Part shown: piece by piece, positions 9,788 to 18,040 of the stretch
Position numbering within the stretch: position 1 is the stretch's first letter
Layout: the number at the start of each line of letters is the position of its first letter
Assembly: GCA_030323305.1 (NCBI GenBank)
Contig: CP106741.1
Span: forward strand, 563,001 to 627,000
DNA: 64,000 nucleotides
Origin: Paenibacillus sp. CC-CFT747
Lineage (GTDB): Bacteria > Bacillota > Bacilli > Paenibacillales > NBRC-103111
Direction of reading: 5' to 3'
Notes under the pieces: model-generated
The model's database searches: none
Told to the model about the DNA's origin: nothing
The model's input: only the letters and a program-made list of their open reading frames with translations
Made by a program: the position numbers and the translations under genes

Positions 9788-9994
9788 TTACAAATTCAGC
9801 TCGTGATAATGAACCTTGTTGTTGTCGGAGTGGAGAAGCGTGCGTTCGAGTGACTTCTTCAGCTGCCTGCGGGCATCTGCCGCAAGATCCGGGTTCTGGT
9901 TGAACCTTAGCCCTGTTAAAGCCATCGCCTGTTTAACCGTCAGTTCTACCGTGACCTTCTGCTCGCCTTGAGGGATGGTAACTTGAGAATTCAT
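9788..9994 (-). CDS. small conserved-looking hypothetical protein (68 aa)
   Basis: Not recognised. A hydrophilic 68-residue protein beginning MNSQVTIPQGEQKVTVELTV. It has a beta-rich N-terminus, then KQAMALTGLRFNQNP and a basic helix (ARRQLKKSLERTLL), and no membrane segment or signal. It has its own good promoter (10087-10115), an AAGGAGTG ribosome binding site and a terminator, so it is very probably a real single-gene transcription unit. No function is proposed. Confidence 0.75.
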   Translation of the reverse strand: MNSQVTIPQGEQKVTVELTVKQAMALTGLRFNQNPDLAADARRQLKKSLERTLLHSDNNKVHYHELNL

Positions 9995-10086
9995 GTGGGC
10001 TCACTCCTTAGACTAATAATATCGTTTCCTGAACGGCCTGCGTCTATGCGGTGGAAGCAGAAAAAGCATTGATTTTGCTTGCTTTT

Positions 10087-10115
10087 AATATAACACATGG
10101 TGTAAGGTTTTGCAA
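10087..10115 (-). promoter_or_regulatory. promoter of the 68-residue protein gene
   Basis: Minus strand TTGCAA (10110-10115), 17-base spacer, TATATT (10087-10092). Confidence 0.75.
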
Positions 10116-10232
10116 TGGGAACGCTTAAGTTTTTGTCCGTTTTGTGAATATTTCCGCTCCCGTCCGGAAAGGAAGAGCAGACGGAAGCTCTGTTCCGCTC
10201 TTCCCGTGCGCACCGAATCTTCCCGGCGGCAG

Positions 10233-10261
10233 AAAAAAGCCCTCCAATTAAGAAGGGCTTT
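10233..10261 (-). terminator. intrinsic terminator after the WGxxGxxG gene
   Basis: Minus strand AGCCCTTC, loop TTAATT, GGAGGGCT and six T residues. Confidence 0.85.
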
Positions 10262-10274
10262 CCTAGAGTTCTGC

Positions 10275-10745
10275 TTAGAATTTGTCTCTCGTCTCGGTAC
10301 GGTTCTGATTTCTCAGACCCGCCAGACCTAGAAGGCCGAGAAGACCGAGCCATCCCCAGTTGCTGCCGCGGTTCGTATCAACGGCGCGTGTCCGGTACGT
10401 GTTCATGTTGTAGTTCCCGGTCGTCCCGTTTCCATACGTTCCGTAGTTGCCGCGGGCTCCATAGGTGCCGGTTCCCGTCGTGCCCATACCGGTCGTTCCG
10501 TAGTTGCCATAAGTTCCCGTGTTGCCGATGGCGCTTGGGCTTGGCGAATTGGCCAGCGTCCCGAGGCCCGTCGTATTCCCCGTCGTGGTGCCGGTACCGG
10601 TCATGGTGCCCGTCGTAATGCCCGTAGAGGCCGCACCGCCCGTACCCGCATTGTTCGTGCTCATTACGCCTGCGGCGGAAGCTCCGCTTGCGCCAAAAAC
10701 GATAGCCGTCGTCATAACCATGGAGATAATACCGCTCTTTTTCAA
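10275..10745 (-). CDS. WGxxGxxG family secreted protein
   Basis: 156-residue exported protein. A signal peptide occupies about residues 1-26 (MKKSGIISMVMTTAIVF, cleavage after ASA). The middle is low-complexity, built from Gly, Thr, Tyr and Asn in short GTYG/GTTG/GNYG units. Near the C-terminus is SNWGWLGLLGLLGLAGLRNQ, the WGxxGxxG hydrophobic signature followed by a polar, charged tail. Such tails resemble sorting signals and are common in Paenibacillus. The start is a TTG at 10745 with AAAGGGG seven bases upstream. No neighbour indicates the partner or sorting enzyme. Confidence 0.82.
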   Translation of the reverse strand: MKKSGIISMVMTTAIVFGASGASAAGVMSTNNAGTGGAASTGITTGTMTGTGTTTGNTTGLGTLANSPSPSAIGNTGTYGNYGTTGMGTTGTGTYGARGNYGTYGNGTTGNYNMNTYRTRAVDTNRGSNWGWLGLLGLLGLAGLRNQNRTETRDKF

Positions 10746-10911
10746 GATGATGCCCCTTTCTTGGTGTAGGATGGGATGATGGGTGACTTCGTTAGTTTGG
10801 TCCTGAGGGCCGCTGATTATGCTCCTTCCTCCAATCCCCTTTCCGGGTCGCTTTTCCGCGTTTTTTGGGCTAAAATAAGGACTAATGCCTTCAACAAAAG
10901 GAGTATTCGCG

Positions 10912-11868
10912 ATGAATCAGCTTTCTATAGATAAGCCCCTTCACTGGGGCGACAAACGGTTTCATACCTGGAATCACGAAATGCGCGGTCAGTTCGGCAC
11001 CAAGGTCTTCAAGGTCATGCTTGACGCCGGCTTTACGTGCCCGAACCGGGACGGGAAGATCGCCACGGGCGGATGCACGTTCTGCAGTGCAAGGGGCTCG
11101 GGCGACTTCGCCGGAAGCCGCCGGGACGATCTCGTCACACAGTTCAATAAAGTCCGGGACCGGCAGCACCTCAAATGGCCCGAAGCCAAGTACATCGGAT
11201 ATTTTCAGGCGTACACCAATACGTATGCTCCCGTCGAGGAGCTCCGGGAATATTTCGAGGTGATCCTGCAGCAGCCCGGAGTCGTCGGCCTCTCGATTGC
11301 CACAAGACCCGACTGCCTGCCCGACGATGTCGTCGAGTATCTCGCCGAATTGAACCAAAGGACCTACCTGTGGGTGGAAATGGGCCTTCAGACCGTCCAC
11401 GAGTCGACCTCCACGCTCATCAACCGGGCTCATGATACCCAGTGTTACCTCGACGCCGTAGCGAAGCTGCGCAGGCACAACATCCGGACCTGCGCCCACA
11501 TCATCTACGGCCTTCCCGGGGAGACGCACGACATGATGCTCGAAACCGGGCGGGCCGTCTCCAAGATGGACGTCCAGGGCATCAAAATTCACCTTCTCCA
11601 TCTCATGCGCAAGACCCCGATGGTAAAGCAGTATGAGGCGGGGCTCCTCCGCTTCCTGGAGAAGGACGAGTACGTGAACCTGGTGGTCGATACGCTGGAG
11701 CTTCTGCCGCCGGAGATGATCGTTCACCGTCTGACGGGGGACGCGCCGCGCGATCTTCTGATCGGCCCCATGTGGAGCCTGAAGAAATGGGAAGTGCTGA
11801 ATGCCTTCGATGCCGAGCTCACCAGACGGAACACCTGGCAGGGCAAAAAATGGCGGGAGGATGCCTGA
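10912..11868 (+). CDS. ytqA: YtqA-type radical SAM protein (TIGR01212 family), tRNA wobble modification
   Basis: Radical SAM enzyme with the cluster cysteines in CPNRDGKIATGGCTFC (about residues 37-52). Further family features are YFQAYTNTYAP, SIATRPDCLPDDVVEYL and GLQTVHESTSTLINR, as in the Elp3-like YhcC/YtqA family. The start at 10912 (MNQLSIDKPLHWGD) has AAGGAG nine bases upstream. The stop is two bases from the start of the next gene, a YtqB methyltransferase. In Gram-positive bacteria these two have been linked to alternative synthesis of mnm5s2U34 in tRNA and renamed MnmL and MnmM. I apply that role by homology and context. Confidence 0.9.
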   Translation: MNQLSIDKPLHWGDKRFHTWNHEMRGQFGTKVFKVMLDAGFTCPNRDGKIATGGCTFCSARGSGDFAGSRRDDLVTQFNKVRDRQHLKWPEAKYIGYFQAYTNTYAPVEELREYFEVILQQPGVVGLSIATRPDCLPDDVVEYLAELNQRTYLWVEMGLQTVHESTSTLINRAHDTQCYLDAVAKLRRHNIRTCAHIIYGLPGETHDMMLETGRAVSKMDVQGIKIHLLHLMRKTPMVKQYEAGLLRFLEKDEYVNLVVDTLELLPPEMIVHRLTGDAPRDLLIGPMWSLKKWEVLNAFDAELTRRNTWQGKKWREDA

Positions 11869-11870
11869 CG

Positions 11871-12449
11871 ATGGGATTCTTGTCCGTGCTGAGCTTCGCC
11901 CACAAGCTCGTCTCCGAACGGATGCGTCCGGGTGAACCGGCCGTCGATGCCACGACGGGCAATGGGGTGGATACTCTCTTCCTCGCCCGCCTGAGCGGGC
12001 CTAAGGGCTGCATATACGGCTTTGATGTGCAGGAGCAGGCGCTCGCCAACACGCGGCAGAGGCTCGCCGCCGAGCCGGAAGGACAGGCTCCGGTGCACCT
12101 GTTCAAGCTGTCCCATGCCCGTCTGGCGGAGGTCATCCCCGACGAGCATGCCGGATGTCTCGCCGCCGTCATGTTCAACCTGGGCTACCTTCCCGGATCG
12201 GGAGACGAACGCATCATCACCCGCCCGGATTCGACCCTGCCCGCCCTGAACGGAGCTCTCTCCCTTCTGCGCCCCGGCGGGATCGTGACGGTGCTCCTGT
12301 ACCCCGGACATGAAGGTGGAGCGGAGGAGTGCCGGGAGGTGGAACGGTGGGCCGCCGCGCTGCCCCAGGAAGAATGGCAGGCCGTCAGCTATCGCTTCCT
12401 CAATCGGGCGGAGACGTCCCCGTACGCCATGGCCGTCGTTCGAAAATGA
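11871..12449 (+). CDS. ytqB: class I SAM methyltransferase YtqB (MnmM-type tRNA methylase)
   Basis: Compact Rossmann methyltransferase of about 192 residues. The SAM-binding motif DATTGNGVDTLFLARL, the acidic strand end IYGFDVQEQAL and the catalytic NLGYLPGSG are characteristic of the rRNA_methylase/YtqB family. It starts at 11871 right after the ytqA stop, with GGGAGG about ten bases upstream, so the pair is cotranscribed. YtqB is reported to methylate nm5s2U34 to mnm5s2U34 in tRNA. The frame extends upstream to 11772, but that part overlaps ytqA and lacks a suitable start. Confidence 0.9.
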   Translation: MGFLSVLSFAHKLVSERMRPGEPAVDATTGNGVDTLFLARLSGPKGCIYGFDVQEQALANTRQRLAAEPEGQAPVHLFKLSHARLAEVIPDEHAGCLAAVMFNLGYLPGSGDERIITRPDSTLPALNGALSLLRPGGIVTVLLYPGHEGGAEECREVERWAAALPQEEWQAVSYRFLNRAETSPYAMAVVRK

Positions 12450-12461
12450 TTCTTTCCGCCC

Positions 12462-12490
12462 TTGGCATTTGCTATAATCTTATAGATAAT
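12462..12490 (+). promoter_or_regulatory. candidate promoter of manA
   Basis: TTGGCA (12462-12467), 17-base spacer, GATAAT (12485-12490), about 50 bases before the coding start. Confidence 0.7.
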
Positions 12491-12542
12491 AGTGCCCGGC
12501 ACTAGGGAACCCTATATTATATAGAAGGAAGTGGAGAATTCC

Positions 12543-13505
12543 TTGAATCTGTATCCTCTGCAATTCAAACCGGAAATGAAGGAACGCGTCTGGGGAGGAC
12601 GGGCGCTGGAGCGCTTCGGCCTGGAGCTGCCGGACGGCCACATCGGGGAAGGCTGGATGATCGGCGACCACCCGAACGGAACGACCAAAGCGATGAACGG
12701 GGAGCTGGCCGGCCTCGGCCTGGACGAAATCCGTGAGAAATACGGCCAGGAGCTGTTCGGAACGAAGGGGCATACGAACGGGGGACGCTTCCCGCTCCTT
12801 ATCAAGCTGTTGGACTGCCAGGACGACCTGTCCGTCCAGGTTCATCCCAATGACTCCTATGAGAAACTGCCGGCCGGAGAGCTTGGCAAGACGGAGATGT
12901 GGTACATTCTCGACGCCAAGCCGGGAGCCCGAATCCTGTACGGCTTGAAACCAGGAGTAACACGGGAAAGCCTTGAGGAGGCGATCCAAGGCGGCCGGAT
13001 TATGGACAGCCTCCAGGAGGTGCCGGTGAAGGCAGGGGATTCCTTTTACATCCCCGCCGGAACGGTCCACGCTCTATGCGCGGGCGTCCTTGCCGCCGAG
13101 ATTCAGCAGAACTCGGATACCACCTACCGGCTGTACGATTACGACCGTCCGGGTTTGGACGGGAAGCCGCGTGAGCTGCATATCGAGGACTCGCTGAATG
13201 TCATCGCCTACGAAGGCGCCGGGGCCACCCGGATGACAACGGAGCTCGAAGCGCCTAACCGCTGGCTTACGCTGGCCCGATCGCCTTATTTTGTCGTGGA
13301 GAAGGGCCGGGTGGAGCAAAGCTGGACGCTCCAGACTTCCCCGGAGAGCTTCGTCATTCACATCGTCTGCGAAGGCGCCGGGCAGCTCGTCTGGGCGGAC
13401 GGCGCGCTCGATCTCAAGCCGGGCGATGCCTTCCTGCTTCCCGCCGGCCTCGGGTCCTATTCCCTCGAGGGCGAGGTAACCGTTCTTCGCAGCTACCTGC
13501 CGTAA
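12543..13505 (+). CDS. manA: mannose-6-phosphate isomerase, class I
   Basis: Zinc-dependent cupin enzyme interconverting mannose-6-phosphate and fructose-6-phosphate. Family markers are ERVWGG, the metal-binding QVHPNDSYE, LGKTEMWYIL and FYIPAGTVHAL; the C-terminal cupin half is degenerate as usual. The best start is the TTG at 12543, with GGAG six bases upstream. A GTG at 12531 has its SD directly abutting and is less likely. The repaired length of about 320 residues fits Bacillus ManA. It is a single-gene unit closed by a strong bidirectional terminator. Confidence 0.94.
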   Translation: MNLYPLQFKPEMKERVWGGRALERFGLELPDGHIGEGWMIGDHPNGTTKAMNGELAGLGLDEIREKYGQELFGTKGHTNGGRFPLLIKLLDCQDDLSVQVHPNDSYEKLPAGELGKTEMWYILDAKPGARILYGLKPGVTRESLEEAIQGGRIMDSLQEVPVKAGDSFYIPAGTVHALCAGVLAAEIQQNSDTTYRLYDYDRPGLDGKPRELHIEDSLNVIAYEGAGATRMTTELEAPNRWLTLARSPYFVVEKGRVEQSWTLQTSPESFVIHIVCEGAGQLVWADGALDLKPGDAFLLPAGLGSYSLEGEVTVLRSYLP

Positions 13506-13564
13506 GGCGGGCGGTCGCGGGAACCTAACCCTTAACGCTTCGCCTCCTCACCCAAGAGAATCCC

Positions 13565-13605
13565 AAAAAGCCTCAGCCGCTTTCTTGCCGGCTGAGGCTT
13601 TGTTT
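13565..13605. terminator. bidirectional terminator between manA and the minus-strand operon
   Basis: AAGCCTCAGCCG and CGGCTGAGGCTT arms with A and T runs on the outer sides. It serves manA on the plus strand and the gene at 13669 on the minus strand. Confidence 0.92.
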
Positions 13606-13668
13606 TGCTTTTGTTCCAAGAAGGCATCCCGAGATGAAGCCCCCGTCAACCGGCCTTCCGGCCGGAAA

Positions 13669-13905
13669 TCACCGGTCCGGTTCGTCCGGGGAATCGGGCT
13701 GACCGCGGGTGACCGAGCGGGCCCGGGCGGCTCCGGTGATGATACCCACGACCACGCCGAGCGTAACGCCGATGATGATGCCGATCGAGGCCTGTCCGGC
13801 GATGTAGCCGATCACCGATCCGAGAACGATGCCGGCCACCAGGCTAAGCCCCAAATATTTATTACGGATCCTTACATCCAAAGGGATATCCGAATCTCTG
13901 CGCAT
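13669..13905 (-). CDS. small two-helix membrane protein (78 aa), hypothetical
   Basis: Not recognised. Two hydrophobic segments (LGLSLVAGIVLGSVIGYIAG and a second Gly/Ile/Val-rich helix) form a glycine-rich helical hairpin after a charged N-terminus. The polar tail ends PDSPDEPDR. The start at 13905 has GGAGGTTG upstream. It follows the B12-binding radical SAM gene by 19 bases and is probably cotranscribed. The pattern resembles glycine-zipper small membrane proteins. No function is assigned. Confidence 0.75.
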   Translation of the reverse strand: MRRDSDIPLDVRIRNKYLGLSLVAGIVLGSVIGYIAGQASIGIIIGVTLGVVVGIITGAARARSVTRGQPDSPDEPDR

Positions 13906-13924
13906 GACAACCTCCAACCTCCTG

Positions 13925-15697
13925 TTATGGGGTAACGCGTGGTATGGCGAGCCGGTCGGCACCGGCGGTATAAACGTCCGGCCGCCCTTCGCCGTCCGGC
14001 GGGTAATAAACCAGTAGAAGCGTATCGGCGGCTTCCACCCTTCCGTCCTGCAGATAAGCCTGCAGGTCATAAGGAAGCAGCTCGACCACCGCATGCTTGT
14101 GGAGCTCCTTCTCGCTCAGGCCGCGGGAAGCAAGCCCGGCTGAGAAGACCTCCGGCTGGTCGGCGGCCAGTCGCAGGATGGAGGCCTGCCGCGTTTTGTC
14201 GAGGGTGAAATCCCACCAGATTTTGCGAGGCTTGTACTTATGGTTGAGGAAATAGTCGAGCTTCATCAGCCCTTCCGCCACCTCCATGCGCTCCGTTCCC
14301 CTATGCCGGAGAAAGGCGTGCAGGCGGGTAAACAGGTCCTCGAGCTGGTGGCCGATCTTCTGCCAGCCCCGTTCCTCCCAGTAATCCCCAAACTCCTGAA
14401 AGAAATCGAACGCCGAAGCAAATTCCTCCCGGATGAGGTAGGAGACGGTGTGGTCCATCCGGTGGGCATTCCAGTATTTCTCTAGGACGTCCTCCACCCG
14501 TTTGATGCGGATCAGGTCGGAGAACGGCAGGATGTCGTTGCCCAGGATTTCGTAAGGGGCGTTATCCATATACACATACCCGTATTGGCCGGCATCCTGC
14601 CTCATGCCCGTCCCTCTAAGCATCTTGAGAAACCCGAGCTGAAGCTCTTCCGGGCCGAGGGCGAAGACATCGTTGAACGTCTTGCGGAAGGACGAGTAGT
14701 CCTCCTGCGGAAGGCCCGCAATGAGATCGAGATGCTGATCGATCTTCCCGCTGTTCTTGACCGTCGTCACCGTCCGGGACAGCTTCGCAAAGTTCTGACG
14801 GCGCTTGACCAGGTCGTTCGTCAGATCATTGGTGGACTGCACGCCGATCTCGAAGCGGAAGATGCCGGGAGGGGCATTCTCGGAGAGATACTGCAGCACT
14901 TCGGGACGCATGATGTCCGCCGTAATCTCGAACTGAAAGACGCAGCCCCCGTGATTCTTGATGAGAAACTCGAAGATCTCGAGGGCATAGTCCCTCTTGA
15001 TATTGAACGTGCGGTCCACGAACTTGATCAGCTTCGCCCCCGCCCCGATCAGATAGAGAAGATCGGACTTCGTCCGTTCCATGTCGAAATAACGTACGCC
15101 TACTTCTATACTGGACAGGCAAAATTGGCAGGAGAACGGGCAGCCGCGGCTCGTTTCGAAATAGACGACCCGGTTCGCAAGCGCCGCCTCATCCTCCGGA
15201 AACCGGTAAGGCGTCGGGAGCTCGTTCAGATCGAGCTTGGGGCGTCCCGGATTTAGCACCGCCTCGCCGTTCTTGCGGTAAGCCAGCCCGTAAACGAAAT
15301 GATATTTCCGGTCCCCGGTGATGGTTCGCAGAAGATGAAGGAATGTCTCCTCCCCTTCCCCCATGACGATGAAATCGACCTCCGGCAGGCGGTTCATCCA
15401 ATAATCGGTATCGTAGGAAACCTCCGGTCCTCCGAGGACGATGACCGTTTCGGGCATGATTTTCTTAACCATCCGGATGATCGTGATCGTCTCTTCGATA
15501 TTCCAGATGTAGCAGGAGAACCCCAGGACGGAAGGCTTCCTCTGAAAGAGATCGGCCACTACGTTCATGACCGGATCCTTGATGGTATATTCCGCCATCT
15601 CCACCTCGTACTCGTCCCGGCAGAAGGCCTTCAGGCATCGGAGCGCGAGAGAAGTATGGATGTATTTGGCGTTAAGCGTCGACAGGACGACTTTCAT
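13925..15697 (-). CDS. B12-binding domain radical SAM protein (DUF4080)
   Basis: 590-residue protein. An N-terminal cobalamin-binding-like Rossmann domain (MKVVLSTLNAKYIHTSLALR through FSCYIWNIE and VLGGPEVSYDTD) is followed by a radical SAM barrel with CPFSCQFCLSS (about residues 186-196). The C-terminal DUF4080 helical domain contains YFLNHKYKPRKIWWDF. This architecture is widespread in Bacillota; the substrate is not known to me. The N-terminal domain lacks an obvious DxHxxG, so cobalamin may bind base-on or not at all. It heads a two-gene unit with the 78-residue membrane protein. Confidence 0.9.
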   Translation of the reverse strand: MKVVLSTLNAKYIHTSLALRCLKAFCRDEYEVEMAEYTIKDPVMNVVADLFQRKPSVLGFSCYIWNIEETITIIRMVKKIMPETVIVLGGPEVSYDTDYWMNRLPEVDFIVMGEGEETFLHLLRTITGDRKYHFVYGLAYRKNGEAVLNPGRPKLDLNELPTPYRFPEDEAALANRVVYFETSRGCPFSCQFCLSSIEVGVRYFDMERTKSDLLYLIGAGAKLIKFVDRTFNIKRDYALEIFEFLIKNHGGCVFQFEITADIMRPEVLQYLSENAPPGIFRFEIGVQSTNDLTNDLVKRRQNFAKLSRTVTTVKNSGKIDQHLDLIAGLPQEDYSSFRKTFNDVFALGPEELQLGFLKMLRGTGMRQDAGQYGYVYMDNAPYEILGNDILPFSDLIRIKRVEDVLEKYWNAHRMDHTVSYLIREEFASAFDFFQEFGDYWEERGWQKIGHQLEDLFTRLHAFLRHRGTERMEVAEGLMKLDYFLNHKYKPRKIWWDFTLDKTRQASILRLAADQPEVFSAGLASRGLSEKELHKHAVVELLPYDLQAYLQDGRVEAADTLLLVYYPPDGEGRPDVYTAGADRLAIPRVTP

Positions 15698-15870
15698 ATC
15701 ATAACCTCTTTTGCATGTTTAGTTCGGGCCTGTCTATATTCTACAGAGGCCCCGCGGAAATATCAAAAAAACAAGCAGGAAAGGCTTACCGCCTGGATCA
15801 AATCCGCTTCATCAAGAAAACGCTCCTGCTGCCCCCGGCTTCAGGAATCCATCTTTTCTCCCGCATAGGC

Positions 15871-15908
15871 AAAAACCCCGAGGGCCTTCTCAAGGCCTCG
15901 GGGTTTTT
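15871..15908. terminator. bidirectional intrinsic terminator
   Basis: Perfect hairpin AAAAACCCCGAGGCCTT-type arms with T run on both strands, between two minus-strand genes; it closes the 90-residue protein gene. Confidence 0.9.
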
Positions 15909-15923
15909 GGAGTTGGGCATTGG

Positions 15924-16196
15924 TTAGACCAGGGGCGGGGACATCTGCTCTTCGTAACGCTCGGCGGCCTCGCCCTCCCATTCCGGAAGGGAAACCGGTT
16001 CCAGGCTGCCTTCGAGCCACCGGTTCGCCTGCCGCATCATCGTTTCTTCCACCTGTTCTTTTCTATGTAACAAATCGCTTGCATCTCCTGATGTCTCCAG
16101 AATGCGCTTCCTAAGCCGCGTCCGCTCTTCCATCCATTTCGACAATTGATACAGGATCACCGATTTGTCCTCCTTATGTGATTTCCTTACCAGCAT
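15924..16196 (-). CDS. hypothetical protein (90 aa), helical and charged
   Basis: Not recognised. A 90-residue soluble protein, almost fully helical and rich in Arg, Glu and Lys (YQLSKWMEERTRLRKRILE, then LLHRKEQVEETMMRQANRWL), with an acidic C-terminus. No signal peptide or cysteine. The ATG at 16196 follows a moderately good ribosome binding site, and a strong terminator lies just after the stop. Its length and composition fit an adaptor or small regulatory protein, but nothing supports a specific role. Confidence 0.65.
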   Translation of the reverse strand: MLVRKSHKEDKSVILYQLSKWMEERTRLRKRILETSGDASDLLHRKEQVEETMMRQANRWLEGSLEPVSLPEWEGEAAERYEEQMSPPLV

Positions 16197-16392
16197 AACG
16201 GGTTTGCATTAAACCGGGATTAGGAAAAGATTAACCGAAGATGAAAATTTCGTTACGGTTCTGTGACGCACCCGCATAGCCCCGGTTACCATCAGCATGA
16301 TCGTTTGGGCTCTTATTCATACCTGCCGGGAGGAATCCGATGGGGCTCCTGTGGTATAGTATAGAGACCATTCTCACTCAGGAGTGAACCTA

Positions 16393-17367
16393 TTGAAACG
16401 CGACCCCAGACCCAAAAACCAGACAACGGGCCATTCCCGTAATAAACCCGCCGCCAAAACCGGACAGGCCGGCAAGACCGCACCGAAAGCCAGAACCTAT
16501 CCGGTGGCTCAGGAAGGCGAGCTTCTGGCGTTCCTGCTCGAGCACGTAACCGGTTCCGGCCGCAACGCCATCAAGGCGATGCTCGCCCGGGGGCAGATTT
16601 CCGTCGACGGCCGGGCCCAAACCGCCTACAACCATCCGCTGACCCCCGGTCAAACGGTAACGGTCAGCAAGGAGAGAATCGATGACGCTCCGCCGTTCGT
16701 GGGCCTTGCCATCCTCCATGAGGACGAGCATTTGATCGTCATCCGGAAGGAAGCCGGCCTGCTCTCGATCGCCGCCCGCCATGAAGAGAACGAGATCACG
16801 GCGTACAACCAGCTCATGGAGCACGTGAAGCGCGCGCACCCGAAGAACCGTATCTTCGTCGTCCACCGGCTGGACCGGGACACATCCGGGGTGATGATGT
16901 TCGCCAAAAGCGAGGAGGTTCAACAGGCGCTGCAGACGGCGTGGAGGGAATCCGTGGAGGAGCGGGTGTACACGGCCCTTGTGGAAGGAATCGTCCGGAA
17001 GCCGGAAGGAACGGTCTCTTCGTGGCTCAAGGAGAGCAAGACGCTCCGCATGTACTCCAGTCCTTACGCCGGAGACGGCCAGCATGCCGTCACCCATTAC
17101 AAGGTGCTTCAATCGGGAAACGGCTTCTCCCTGCTCGAGGTCCGGCTCGAGACCGGCCGCAAGAACCAGATCCGCGTTCATATGCAGGATATCGGGCATC
17201 CCATTGTTGGAGATAAGAAGTACGGAGCCCGTTCGTCGGCCATCGGCCGGCTAGGGCTGCACGCACGCGTCCTTGCTTTCCTGCATCCGGTTACCGGGGA
17301 AAGGCTCCGTTTCCGTACGGACATCCCCAAGCCTTTTCTGAAGGTCTTCCAGGAAGGAAAGGGCTGA
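16393..17367 (+). CDS. RluA family pseudouridine synthase
   Basis: Isomerises uridine to pseudouridine in rRNA or tRNA. After a basic disordered N-terminus (about residues 1-38) there is an S4 RNA-binding domain (LLAFLLEHV, then NAIKAMLARGQISVDG). The catalytic domain has the active-site motif HRLDRDTSGVMMFAKS and the C-terminal RLETGRKNQIRVHM. The start is probably the TTG at 16393, eight bases after AGGAG. A GTG at 16384 directly abuts the SD and is unlikely. It belongs with RluD/YlyB/YjbO-type proteins; the exact RNA site cannot be told. Confidence 0.92.
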   Translation: MKRDPRPKNQTTGHSRNKPAAKTGQAGKTAPKARTYPVAQEGELLAFLLEHVTGSGRNAIKAMLARGQISVDGRAQTAYNHPLTPGQTVTVSKERIDDAPPFVGLAILHEDEHLIVIRKEAGLLSIAARHEENEITAYNQLMEHVKRAHPKNRIFVVHRLDRDTSGVMMFAKSEEVQQALQTAWRESVEERVYTALVEGIVRKPEGTVSSWLKESKTLRMYSSPYAGDGQHAVTHYKVLQSGNGFSLLEVRLETGRKNQIRVHMQDIGHPIVGDKKYGARSSAIGRLGLHARVLAFLHPVTGERLRFRTDIPKPFLKVFQEGKG

Positions 17368-17464
17368 GCCAAGCCTTTGAAATATTTGCGCAGTCCGGGC
17401 CGCCGCCCATCCTTTCTGGACTCCCGCCTCATATACTGTGGGCAGTCGGGATAAGAAGGAAAGG

Positions 17465-17881
17465 ATGATGAGCGTGTACAGACAGCTGCCATACCAGCCG
17501 GGCGCCTACGGGCCCGGCATGTTCCCCGGCGGGGGCTTTGGACCGGGAGGAGGGTTCGGACCCGGAGGAGGCTTTGGGCCGGGAGGGGTTCCCGGGCAGC
17601 CTTTCCCGGGAGGACCGCAGGCGGGAGGGCCTCCCGCGGCTCCGCCTCCGGCTTTCATTCCGCCCAAGCCGATCGGCGGTCCCTCGGCACTCGCGGTAGA
17701 CCCGGGAGCCATCTCACGCTGCCTTTTCCGTTACACCTACATTTGGCAGCGCAACGGCTTCTCGTACTGGGCCTACCTTACGTTCGTCGGGAGGAGATCC
17801 GTGGCCGGCTTCCGCTGGGTCGGATTCTGGCAGTATTTCGGCATCGATACCCGGCAGATCGAGCAGTTTACCTGCTTCTGA
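17465..17881 (+). CDS. Gly/Pro-rich protein with conserved aromatic C-terminal domain
   Basis: 138-residue protein. The N-terminal 65 residues are low-complexity with three tandem GFGPGG units and a PP-rich stretch (PPAAPPPAFIPPKP). The C-terminal 60 residues are compact and aromatic: CLFRYTYIWQRNGFSYWAYL, then RRSVAGFRWVGFWQYFGID and a terminal Cys-Phe. I recall similar glycine-rich proteins with this FRYTY...GFRW tail in Paenibacillus and Bacillus, often labelled as transporter without support. A surface or spore-layer structural role is possible but unproven. The start may be 17465 or 17468; the SD is GAAGGA. Confidence 0.75.
   Translation: MMSVYRQLPYQPGAYGPGMFPGGGFGPGGGFGPGGGFGPGGVPGQPFPGGPQAGGPPAAPPPAFIPPKPIGGPSALAVDPGAISRCLFRYTYIWQRNGFSYWAYLTFVGRRSVAGFRWVGFWQYFGIDTRQIEQFTCF
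17529..17586 (+). repeat. 18-bp tandem repeat inside the Gly/Pro-rich gene
   Basis: About three copies of a degenerate 18-bp unit encode GFGPGG. The copies differ at synonymous positions, so the repeat is kept at protein level rather than being a recent DNA slippage. Confidence 0.8.
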
Positions 17882-17960
17882 CAAACGGGGAAGGCAGGCG
17901 GGGCTCCCCTGCCCGGGTTCCCCCGGCGGAACAGGAATCCGTTCGGCCACGGCCGCAAGG

Positions 17961-17997
17961 AGAAGAACCCGGACCGAGTAAGGTCCGGGTTCTTCTC
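17961..17997. terminator. bidirectional terminator between convergent genes
   Basis: GAAGAACCCGGACC and GGTCCGGGTTCTTC arms around a short loop. It separates the plus-strand Gly/Pro-rich gene from the minus-strand dehydrogenase. Confidence 0.9.
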
Positions 17998-18040
17998 TGT
18001 TGTCGTGAGGTGCCCTAGGCAGGATGCGCTTCTATAGGCT

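Noticed and set aside
13669-14094. A 141-residue start for the small membrane protein
   Set aside because: The upstream part overlaps the radical SAM gene; the ATG at 13905 has the good ribosome binding site.
17529-17586. Possible CRISPR or minisatellite array
   Set aside because: Only three adjacent 18-bp units without spacers, in frame and coding GFGPGG.
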